Source of the DNA: Cystobasidium ongulense
Lineage: Eukaryota; Basidiomycota; Cystobasidiomycetes; Cystobasidiales; Cystobasidiaceae
DNA length: 64,000 nt
Direction of reading: 5' to 3'
NCBI GenBank assembly: GCA_022835595.1
Contig: BQUP01000002.1
Coordinates: 868,001-932,000 of the forward strand
In this document: positions 10,875-21,125 of the stretch, piece after piece
How the letters are laid out: every line of letters starts with the position of its first letter
How positions within the stretch are numbered: position 1 is the stretch's first letter
Notes under the pieces: generated by a model
Databases searched by the model: none
Told to the model about the DNA's origin: nothing
Seen by the model: the letters and a program-made list of their open reading frames with translations, nothing else
Made by a program: the position numbers and the translations under genes

Positions 10875-13800
10875 CTACTGCCTTGGTCTTGCATCAGGTA
10901 CAACGCGACAGAATATTAGACCAGGTGTGGAGAGATGCCTCAAGATAGTATAAGGTCGATTATTAACTTGTTGCAAAGGTGGAGTTGCTGCATTTGGATC
11001 TTGGTAAAGTGGAGTGACCCGCTGTATCAATTCTTTTGCTGCTTCTGTTGTCCCGTCTGTTTCTATGATGAGTTGGCCAGCCCAGTCTGAATGGATCAAT
11101 TCGGAATCTCCTTTTAAATTCAAGATTGATTAGTTTGAACAAATTGAATACTAAGGAAAAATTAAGGTCACCTGCACCCGATTCGCCCATTGTAGAGCCA
11201 GTAGTTAGTTCAATGACAGTCCTATAAACATATCTAGTGACTTTATATTGTTCACCCGAAGGGCTAGAGATATCTACTTTCTCTCTGCAAAGCATTAGAT
11301 TCGCCTGCATAGCTGAGTGGTATTGTGTCAGATCTAGATAGACTATGGGTTGTGAAGTTGTTGATGCTACTTGGTTATGGAAGTATGAAGGTGAGAATGA
11401 AAGGGCATTGAGCCATGAAGGTAGATGCCCTATCGTATCATGAGTGTAGGATAGATCTCGTAGGTACTTTCCATCGAATATGAGCATGCCTGGGGGAAAA
11501 CCAGCTAAATAAGCTGATGCGGAAAAAGTTTCACAAACTGAGTCTCGCAACACACCTTCGTTAGCAATATCACCCAACGCGATATTCCTCACCAGATCTC
11601 CCCGCCTCATCAGTCCCCAAATACCAGATCGATGTACCTCTCTTTCGACTTCGACGACTTCTAAATCCGTCATCCATTGACTCTCACAAGGTATCCAAAC
11701 TCTTAAAAGCATACATCTCCCTCTCTTAAATAGCTGATTTTGATAATCAATCTTCTTGTAACTCTGCCAGTATGGGTTAATCAATTTCAATTCTTCTTCC
11801 ACCTTGAAGTGATTAGGTAATGAAGAAAGATAAATATCTTGAGCTTGTAATCTAAAAGCGAGTTTATTGAAAGAACGTGTAGATTCGCGTAATAATCTAG
11901 TAATCCTATTTTCTAATGACTTTCTTTTATGTTCAGTTGCGAAAATAGAATATTCAGAGATGGAATATTCCATTCCAATTTGAAATGCATTCAAATCTCT
12001 GATAGTAAACTTGATGTTGTCCTTTTGCATCCGCAAGGACCGTGGTACAGGTCGATAACCATATGAAGCCAAGTATCGTTGTTTGACTACTTCCATTAAA
12101 TCACTTTGCCCAGTCTCATCATTATAGGCAGCTCTATATAATCTAGGTGAAGAGTGCAATAATCGTTTAAACGACCTGAAACTCAGATGATCCAATAGAC
12201 AAGCTAGGATACTCTCAGGATAAACGAGAAATGCTTCATCTACCCTAGGTCGTCCTCTGCTATATCTCTTTGGAATAGGAGTGCTAGTACCCGAAGTTCG
12301 AACGGAAGAGGAAGATGAAGTATGTAAAGAACTCTTTCTAGATTGTGGTATATTCAATAGGTCCATTACTCTCTTTCTTGAATCTTGCGGATACTCTTGA
12401 GCTTTTTTGGTGAAAACTTCATCATCGTTGGTACTGGCTGTTGATGGCGTTTCATTCCCTTGCGGATTACTTTTCATATCGTTTCCATTATGATGATCTT
12501 GAGGATGTGGAGACACAATCGAAGGTTTCACGATGACAGACCGAGGGGTAGGTTTCTTAACTTCAGGTACGTGTGGTCCTATTGTTGCATTTCCAATTAC
12601 AGCTTGAGCCGCTCCGAAGACGTGAAATTCAGCTGGCCATGCTGCAGCTGTTCTTGCTGGGCTTGGTCCAACCGTTGACGGAGATGAAATGGGCGCAGGG
12701 AAAGGATTGACGTCTGGGTGGAGACCTATTATTGAATCACAGACACGTATTTGATTCAGCTTCTTACTCAGAAGTATCTTAAGCACAAAAGGGAGAAAAG
12801 AAGCTCACCTTTAGCAGATGATTGAGAATCAGCAGAAGAGATGCCTCTACTACTGGGACTAACATTCTTCAAAGCTTGCCTACCCCTCATAAAGAAAGTT
12901 GGGCTTCTCGAGTTCTCCTTAGAAGGTGACAAAGCCAAAGAAGGCGAAGTGGGGGAAGGAGGTGTTCTGACAGACGGAGAAGATGGTGTATACTTCCAAT
13001 TCGGCAATCCTTTGTGACGAGATTTGACGGGAGAAGGTGTCTTTGGCAATTCTTGCTGTAGTGGCTTATCTACTACTGGTGCATTGATAGTTTGCTTTCG
13101 CCTTTCGGGAGTACTTTGAGGCTTTGGAGGTATGGAAGGCGGTATCGGTATCTTCTGGCTGAGATCGTGCATCTGGCCAGCACCTTGTGCATTGTTCCCT
13201 GCAATGCCTCGAATATTGTCATAGGGTACACTAACCCAACTCTCCTGCAGTGCAGAATGCATGCCATTCCCGTTTCGAACCTGCTGAGATTCATAAGGAT
13301 TGTTCCGCCATTTCGATGTGGCGACACCAGCACCGTCTGTACGAGCAGCATCACTGCTAACAGGAATAGAAGGAGCAGCTGCTGACGTTCTAGTGGCAGA
13401 TCTTGGCCTTCTTCCTAGACTAGCTACTATACCACTAGTGACAGATTTACGAGAACGTTTCTCGTCCGCACTATCTTGCAGATCCATTGTCTTCAAAGCT
13501 TCCGAGGGAACTGACTGTGAGATCGTAGACTCTGGAGATTTGCCAAATGCAAAGAATGATTTTCCTCTTGGGCGCGAGTTAGAACTCTTGGGAACATCAT
13601 GTTCTTCCCTTTTGAATGCTATAGCGTCGTTGGATGCGTTTAGTGGTTTGGAATGATTGATATGGGCATAGTCTAGCTTTCTGGGCGAAAGCAACGGCGA
13701 GAGTTGATCTCTGCTTTCTTGTCCCTGTTCATATGCCTGATTCAGTAGATGAACGAGCTTGGGTGGAGACGATGGAGAGGCGTCGTGTATGCCTCCATTG

Positions 13801-14117
13801 TTCTTGTCATTGAGGCCGAACCTGAAGCCATGTCTTTCAGATGAAGTAGCTGGGGAGTCGGCAGCTGCGCCACCAGCAGGATTGTAGATCCCATTTGACC
13901 ACGTCGAGTAAGGGCTGCTCTGCTCGCTGGACGACGAGTAGGACGGGGACTGCGATGGCTGCTTGTACGAGTACGTGAATGCGGGATGGTTGTTGTAGCC
14001 CTTCTCGTCGACTACAAAGACCGGGCCATTTGGGCGTGCGAATCTCTCGCTTGGCTTGAGCGGTCGACCGTGGTCATCGTGCAGCGGTGGAGGCGGTAAT
14101 GGATTGTAAACGGACAT
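10875..14117 (-). CDS. Large conserved fungal-type protein, function unknown
   Basis: I do not recognise the family. Three exons (14117-12809, 12725-11172, 11110-10875) sum to 3,099 nt, about 1,032 residues. The chosen start is the ATG at 14117 (MSVYNPLPPPPLHDDHGRP). An upstream ATG at 14201 in the same frame adds 28 residues of no clear quality. The first 500 residues are low complexity, rich in Ser, Pro and Asn. From about residue 590 a folded domain begins after a basic GRPRVDEAFLVYPESILACL segment. It looks F-box-like at HLSFRSFKRLLHSSPRLY and continues through Trp- and Tyr-rich sequence (SGIWGLMRRGDLVRNIALGD) to the end. Repeated SxSP and RKS sites suggest phosphorylation. The F-box reading is weak. 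It converges with the PX-PB1 gene. Confidence 0.7.
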
Positions 14118-14821
14118 CCTGCCGGCAAGAGCGACGTTAGAAGAGAAGAAGAGTCTGCCTTTACTCTCGCTGGATGTTCCTCCTTCTCGTTCTTTGTTCA
14201 CTCGACGACCTGTGCACGCGTCGACGTCGTGTAGGCGTCACGTTGGACGGCAGACGAGTTCGGAGGGGAGTTGAGCGGGTGTAGACGGAGTGCTGGATAG
14301 ATGCAGACTCTTGCTTGTGGCTGTCTGGCGTGTCTGTCTGGTATGATGTTCTCTGTCTACTCATCCACTCGCATGTCCATGTCAGCCAACTTGCTGCAGT
14401 ATTCGACCTGCACGGAGGACACGAGTAGCCGAGTTGGATGCAGGCAGACAGGCACGATGTCCACCATCTGCCACATCTCGGTACCCTATACTTTGCCTGC
14501 CTGCCCGCAACTCTAAGCCAGACAGAGTCAAATGATTCTGATCAGCTGCGGGCCTATTCGATGCCCGGCCTGTCTGGAACGCAGATCGCATCGCTGACAA
14601 GTGTACAAGCTATCGCTGTTTATACGAACACTCTCTTGATGCAGCACTTCTTCCGCCCACTTTGCATCCAGCAGTGAATCAAAGCAAGAGCGATCCCTAC
14701 AACCTGTTAATGTCATCCATGGAGAGGCAGCGCTGATCGAGGTCGATGGCTACGAGCAGCTTCAACCGTTCCCTCTACTCTGCTCTGAACATACACACAC
14801 AAATGGTTCGATAGACAGGAA
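14118..14821. other. Divergent intergenic region
   Basis: Shared upstream region of the large minus-strand gene and the plus-strand phosphatase gene. It is rich in CTGTCTG/TGCCTG words. I see no gene and no clearly recognisable operator. Confidence 0.55.
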
Positions 14822-16098
14822 ATGCCACCCACAATCGTCCTCCTGCGGCACGCCCAGGCAGAACAGTGCGTCTGTCGTCTGTGCTGCGTTCCAGGCTTCG
14901 AAACTCCAAATGACATGGCAATAGAGCTGACCAGCAATCCTGAATCATCGATACAGCAACGTAGCATGCGACTGGTCAATTCCAGACCCACATCTCACTC
15001 AACTCGGACAAGAACAAGCTAGATCCCTCTCCACTACATATCCAAAGCTATATCAGTCCGCCGATGCAATACTTTCATCACCGTTGAAAAGAACAGTTGA
15101 AACTGCTTTACTAGGATTCCCTGATTTGAAAGAGGGAAGAGTCCCCTTGGAGTTCTTACCCGATTTGTGAGTGCCCCTCTCTACAAGCCTACAATACCGT
15201 GCTTGTCAGTAGCGCGTATTTGCCGTTCGTATTGATCCGGAATACCCGATACCCAACGCGCATAACGGGAAACTTGCATCGAACGCTGAAATCATCTACT
15301 ACGGTTATATCTCCTAAACAGGCAGGAAACAGCAGCTCATCCTTGTGATACCGGGTCATCAAGGCAAGCATTAGAAGAGGAATTCAAATTGGATTGGTTG
15401 GATTTCTCGAACTGCTTTGATGGATGGAACAGTAAAACAGGTGTGTCCTTATTCTACCTTGCTACTTCTAAAGTAGACGCTTCCCCAGCATTGCGTGAAC
15501 TGACGTCGGAATATCACTTAACTCACCTCTCGATTCAGGCCGATTCTCGCCAACGTAAGCTTATAAGCCTTGTTATTTCGCAAGAACGCGTATTGTAAAT
15601 ATTACATTATACTGATCTTGTTGACAACTGTAGACCCGAAGCACTCCGGAAAAGAGCATTAGACGTACGTCAATATCTGAAGAAACGGACCGAAGGGACA
15701 ATCATAGTGGTGTGTCACGCAGTGAGTTTGGTATAAATCGGCGCAAGACAATCGATAGCGGACAGAGGCTCACACCTCACTTTGGCTTTCCTCAATAGGG
15801 CTTCTTACGGCATATTCTCTTGTTACCGCACGAGCACGTAAGCCGGAATCCATGTCAACTCTGACAGTAATGCAAAGCGACTTTCAGGCTGACCCTCTTC
15901 GTTTCCCTTGCTTCCACTCCGCTCTAGTACTGGGCCAATGTAGAAGCTCGCGTATTCAGATTTCAAGATGACATTCCAAATGGTTTCGATCCACCAGCTT
16001 TAACTGATCAAGCTCTATTGAAACGCGTACAGGAGGAAGAAGAGTTTGAAGTATTGGGCAGGGTAGCTTTTGATCAAAAAAGGGCTGAAGCGCCTTGA
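14822..16098 (+). CDS. Histidine phosphatase (phosphoglycerate mutase-like) superfamily protein
   Basis: Member of the branch-1 histidine phosphatase fold. Substrate unknown. The first exon encodes MPPTIVLLRHAQAEH, where RHA replaces the usual RHG around the phosphohistidine. Next come ILSSPLKRTVETALLGF, then LQETAAHPCDTGSSRQALEE and FDGWNSKTGRFSP, all typical of the fungal cytosolic PMU1/YOR283W-like group. The second catalytic histidine lies in VVCHAGFLRHILLLP, written CHAGF where most relatives have THGGF. Six or more exons join in frame, including the short one GRFSPT near 15540-15559. The end is the TGA at 16096 after FDQKRAEAP. Loss of enzymatic activity is not implied, as both histidines are present. 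Confidence 0.85.
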
Positions 16099-16398
16099 GA
16101 ACACGCCAAGAGAACGAAATGGCCTCCGTCTATTCCCAGTCAAGTGAACAGGCAAAGGGGAGTGGATACTGAAAAATTTGAATGACCTTTCGCAATCATG
16201 TATCGTTAAAGAAAGGGACGCAACAAGTCAAGCAAAGCACAGCGTCAAACTAAATGCAGTTGGTAATAAAGATATCCGATCCGTGGTTTACAGGTTGAAC
16301 CGCTTATTGCAATAACTTCGCACACGTAGCCCGGGTCACCAATAGCATTGACCTATATAAAGCTATCTCCTGCTGGTTTTGCAAGGTTCTAGATATAT
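16099..16398. other. Convergent 3' intergenic region
   Basis: Three hundred bases between the convergent histidine phosphatase and DUF421 genes. No gene or repeat is seen. Confidence 0.6.
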
Positions 16399-17411
16399 TC
16401 AAGCACACGCAGCTGGTATGCCAATCAAGCCTTCAGTCTTGTTCTTTCCGTTACTTCGGCCATCCCATTCCTCCCTCAGCTTGGTATATTGTGGTATACG
16501 CTCCAGCGCTGGCACAGACCTGACATAACCAAACATTCAGCTTAACTGATATGCAGGAAGTGTGACCCGAATACTTACTTTGAATGATCCTCCAATCTGC
16601 CGATGACTGATAATAAACCATTCATCTCAAGTACCACGGCTTCGACCTGTTCGAGAGCACGCCAGTGAGACAACCAAAAGGCTTTCGACCATCAGACATG
16701 TTTCTCATTCGGAACGAAGTGCATTGAGCAGAACGTACCTCTTCAAGATCCAACATGCCTTTCTGTCTCAAAGACTGCCATATCGCACTTTCCGCCATTC
16801 TATTCCTTATTAAAAGATCTCTTCTGATTTCACCTCTAAAAACTAATATTTCAGGTTCTTTCTCAAACAGTTTAGCTAAAATAGAATGTCTAGCTGAAAC
16901 CCAATCTGTTACGTACTCAAAACTAAATATAACTGCTATTGAAATTAATCCCCTTGCTAGATTTAAATCTGGTTGTGTTATGGCTCGTGACATTGTACTT
17001 CCTAAAGTTAGATTTACTAATACTGAAAAAACCGTCATTCCTGATAAAGCTCTGGCTGAACTCAGTCGAACATATCTGTTAGGTCGGGTGTTGTGTAGTT
17101 TACGTGTTCATCGTGATGCAATATACGAGGAAACGTGTAAGAAGAAAGGACATAGTAGGTCAGCGGTCTTGCCAGATTCTCCTTTCGACTGTAGTGAAAC
17201 CGTAATATTAGCAGCTTACATGTATACTACGAGCAATATGATACCTATTCCAACATAACGGGAACCAGCATATCAGCAGCTTCCTGCAAAACTTAAGGAA
17301 ACCCGGCACTAAGAGCCAATCTGATATTTTGCCACACTTACTGCCTACCACCAACGGATGCAATACCGAATTGGCAGTGTAGAAATCACTACGCTGTATG
17401 ACTGAGGGCAT
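16399..17411 (-). CDS. DUF421 (YetF/YcaP-like) membrane protein
   Basis: Integral membrane protein of a family best known from bacteria, role unknown. It starts MPSVIQRSDFYTANS. Two introns near the start restore a hydrophobic GSIILLVVYIYVRL helix and then ARALSGMTVFSVLVNLTLGS, the diagnostic DUF421 stretch (residues about 45-70), followed by TMSRAITQPDLNLARGLISI. A further helix, ISIAVIFSFEYV, precedes the soluble domain EKEPEILVFRGEIRRDLLIR, GMLDLEEVEAVVLEMNGLLS and VIGRLEDHSK. The terminal exon runs to the TGA at 16399. The length, about 215 residues, and the domain order match YetF. In bacterial homologues the soluble half forms the DUF421 beta-rich dimer. Its presence in a spliced fungal gene suggests an old transfer, which is inference. 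Confidence 0.82.
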
Positions 17412-18243
17412 CTTGGACTATCTTGCTTGACTAGTTGAAGCCTTGCTAGACCAATGCTCGTATGGATGGCGTATAAATTGGTAGGTTCGCAGACTTGGCG
17501 AGTACGGAAACTTGGAAGTTACCGAATTCTGAACCTGAAGGCTGAAGAATGAGATTCGGACCAGCAAGTGGATGTAAACAAGGACGAGTAGGGATGTTCG
17601 ACCAGGTGTAATATCGTGTTATGGAAATACGAAAGATTCAAACAGCTTCTGCTGAATGCCATATCCCCAAGCAGCTCAAGCTTTTTCGCCCGCAGGTCGA
17701 ACTCGGTGATCGCTTCTTCGGTAACTTGGCTGCTGCTGGAGGAAGTAAGAAAAGACTTTGATATACGTCATAAGAAGGAAAGCTACGAGCAAGAATGAGG
17801 AACAAGGAGTTGCTAAGCTACTTCTCTTGCATGACACGAAAGCTTCAGGGTCTTGCGCAGCATATCTCGTGCTTCATGCCCTGGCAAGCGAGACAGCAGC
17901 AAATACGGTAGAAACCGCTCCACACATTCGTAATAACAGTGTCGAATATCTGTTCACTTTGAACCTACAATACCAATTAACTCGAAAGGAAAAGTAACTG
18001 TTATACATACAGAATTAATCACATCCACAGACATAGGCTAATAGGAGAGACTGAATAAATAGTGAATAAATAGTTATGGGGGGAGTATTTCGCGATGTCA
18101 TTTCCTTAGGACCGAGATTGAGTAGCGCTTCTATCACTTCCGCCTTTATGGTAAGCACCTGGCTTCCTTATACGGCCAAGCTTCCTGCAGTTGCGACGCT
18201 TACACTGTGAACAGTACATTTGCGCTTATGGTATGCTGGAAGA
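17412..18243. other. Intergenic, no gene seen
   Basis: Upstream of the DUF421 gene and downstream of the Bqt4-like gene, both on the minus strand. Short frames such as 17758-17997 (+) show no recognisable sequence. Confidence 0.55.
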
Positions 18244-20150
18244 TCAGCTGAGGAAGTAAGGTGCAGCAGCACTGTCGATTCAAGATATGAAATGACATTG
18301 TCAGTCGATGACTCCGGGCGATGTAACAGAAGCAACGTCGACTTACGTGGCAGCACCAACGACAACCATGCCAACCATACCAATATACTTTCTTCTATTA
18401 GCAGGCTGTTGTGGTGGTGCAGTTTGCGCAACGAGTACTTGAGCCCCATCAGGACTTTGCATGACTTGTAAGGCTCCCAGTTCTGCCCTTTCCTTCTTGG
18501 GTCTTTTATCTTTATTCGAACCAAACCAGCGCTTGATAACGCCAGGTTTAGCACTTTCTATCACACCTTCAACATCCTCGGCAAGTTCGTCTTCCTCATC
18601 TTCCTCAATCGCTCGAGCACGTTTATCTTTGCTCGTTGCTCCACTTTGTAATATACCCTCTTCTTTCAGGCTCTCAATAAGCTTTCTCGCGTTCTCAGCT
18701 GCTTCTCTTGCTTGTTCATCTGATCCAATGAGTCCTGCGTCTGCTCCTCCGGTAATGGCATCTGCATCGGCTCCAGTGAACGTAACTGTAGTCTCTTCGA
18801 TGGTCTCTCCAGTGAGGTTATCCGTAGCGATCTCCTGGGTGACTTGAATACCTCCAACATCAGGCTTGGCTACTTCTTCCTCGTCTTGAATAGGGATGGA
18901 GACGGGTGCCTTCTCAGCAGCAGCTGGTGTGGTAGCCGTTGATTTACGTCCTTTGCCCGTCGAAGTGGGTTTGGAGGGAGTAGTAGCGGTAGAAGCGAGC
19001 GATTGCATTGTTGATGTATGGCTTCTCGTAGAGATGGGTTCAGCTGCTGTTGCTGGGGGCGACATCACTCGTGACCTCTTGCTGCGTGCTGAGGTAGGTG
19101 GCGCAGGAGACTTGGAGGCACGTCGTCTCGGCGTAGGTGCCGTCGGTGTACTGATTGTTTCTCCGACAGGCATTGTTGACGGTGCTTCGAATGCGAGCTA
19201 AAGAGACGATAGTCGACACAGGCAGATGCGGAATTAGCGAGAGTTCTTCCCTTTCACTGACAGTCACAGGAAACATACCAACTCAGCGGCAAACTTGGTG
19301 AGCTCGTATTCTTTCACTAGAGTAGGGGCATCTTCAACGGGAATCCTGTTATGTACCGATGTGATGATGAAGTGACAGACAAGGTATGTCAGCCCAGCCA
19401 GCATTAGAGCACGCGACTGTGCCATGCATTGGCCAACTCACCAGACACCGGTAAGCTTGCCGTTTCCAGCCTCGTCTTCGTCGCCAGCTCGGCGTGTATT
19501 ATATCTCTGCACGAGGTATGCCATTTCATCGCGTCTGTCGCAATGCATTGAAGACAGGCAGATGATCGTAGCCGTGGGGGTTTGGACAAGAGGAATGATC
19601 AGGAAAGCAAGGGTAAGTATTCTGATGCGAGTGTTTCAGATAGAAATGGTGTCAGACTGACTCGGCATCTTCAGAGGCAGTTGGGAATGCGACCTTGAAC
19701 AGGCTTGATGCGCTGATGGCTTCTGTGTCAAATCGGCGGATGAGATGTCTGCAACGTGAGTTGGAAAAGGCAGTCGCAGGTGCGTGAGTGACCGAGAAGA
19801 GCTAATGGAGCAAACTGCGCGAGAACTAACCCGCTGATTCCTCGAGGAGTAGGGACCTTGACTCTTGCAATGAGTATGCTGGTGCCGTCTTCGAGCTTGA
19901 GTTCCTGCGTCTGTTAGGGATTGAAGTCGAAGCATGGGCGTTGAACGAAGCACGCGAATGGAGAGCAGTCAGTATAATAAGCAGATCAACCTAGCAATGA
20001 GCTTGATTGCATCACCTTCACTGAATGCAGCCTGCCCTTGAACCCAGCGAGCAGGTCGTTTGCAGCTTCTGCGGGAAGCGGCGTCTCTCTCGTGATCTGG
20101 CCTCTGGGCGCGGGCGACCTGGACGAGCGTCTCCTCCTTCCCTGAGCCAT
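18244..20150 (-). CDS. Bqt4-like APSES-domain inner nuclear membrane protein
   Basis: Predicted tail-anchored protein of the inner nuclear envelope that ties chromatin, in particular telomeres in fission yeast Bqt4, to the membrane. It starts MAQGRRRRSSRSPAPRGQ. An APSES/KilA-N-type domain (about residues 45-160) is rebuilt over five exons: ILIARVKVPTPRGISG, HLIRRFDTEAISASSLFKVA, FPTASEDAERDEMAYLVQRY, GNGKLTGIPVEDAPTL, KEYELTKFAAEL. A long acidic and Ser/Thr/Pro-rich linker follows, with basic patches (TPRRRASKSP, SARSKRSR). The protein ends in one hydrophobic segment, YIGMVGMVVVGAATAAAPYF, directly before the TGA at 18244, as in Bqt4. The DNA-binding APSES regulators (Mbp1, Swi4) lack this tail and have ankyrin repeats, absent here. 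Assignment rests on the domain plus tail. Confidence 0.82.
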
Positions 20151-21125
20151 TGCTTGTGATGGATTGCTGCTCTGTGTACTTCCTTCCGGTTGTTGTCCTG
20201 CTCTGCAATACTGACTTCCTCGATTGATGTTGACCGGAAGGCAAAGAGTGGCGGGTTGCGAAAGCCGAAACAACAACCGGACTATCGGCAGGCAAAGCAT
20301 ACGGAGATGTTGGAAGCATGCAAGTCGTAGCGAGAGGATACTCAAGCACTGCTTCATGGCCTTTTTGAGTTTTCATGTGTCCGCAGACGGCTTGCATTGT
20401 TGTAAAGCTAGCTGGTACCATCTGCCCAGACGTTCCGTACCATATACAGGTCTGACTCGACATACATCACTAATTGGCACCTCATCTTATAGCTGAAAGC
20501 TTGTACCGCCGGTGTGTGAAGTTTACAATTTGTGACGCCCGTTTCACAAAGCTGTAGATATATCTTGGTGGATCAAGCTGGACGTATCAATACATTAAAG
20601 GTCAAGGCAAGCAGCACGGCTCAAATCTTCTGGCAAGTTCACGCCCTGTCACTCGCATAGCTCTCAGTTGGTCGTAGCCTTTGCAGCGAGGTCTGTAGCA
20701 CATTATTTATATTTATGAGATTGGAGATATCTTTGAAACTTGGGAAGTATCGACCGGTGCATTCGTATCTTCAGAGCTGAATCTCGTTCGGTGCACTTTT
20801 ACGGAGGTAGATCAGGAATGCGGTGTACCCGAGAGGAGGTGACTGGTAGTCTAAGTGCTTGTTCTCTGAGACAGTAGCTTTCGGGTAGCCATGGACCAAC
20901 AATACCCTTTGCATATTCTGGTCAGGCAGGGTACTAGGAGGTATGGTACTGACACTGGCATATTTAGCAGATAAAGACAATCGTGTAGTCTTCGTGGGCA
21001 TGCACTGTTCAGCTGTCTTGTGCTACAAACCTCGCCATCGCAATTTCCGAAGCTCATAATCGCGACTTCGCGGGGTCCAAGCAGGTTTCGTTTACACCAA
21101 GCATTGCCCATTTCTTCAAGCAAGC
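20151..21125. other. Divergent intergenic region
   Basis: Shared upstream region of the Bqt4-like gene (minus) and CCT1 (plus). A 76-residue minus-strand frame at 20771-21001 (MPTKTTRLSLSAKYASVS) is the only frame of note. It has no recognisable family and no spliced extension, so I do not call it. Confidence 0.5.

Noticed and set aside
20771-21001. Minus-strand frame MPTKTTRLSLSAKYASVS
   Set aside because: It lies in the divergent promoter of CCT1, has no family resemblance and is only 76 residues.
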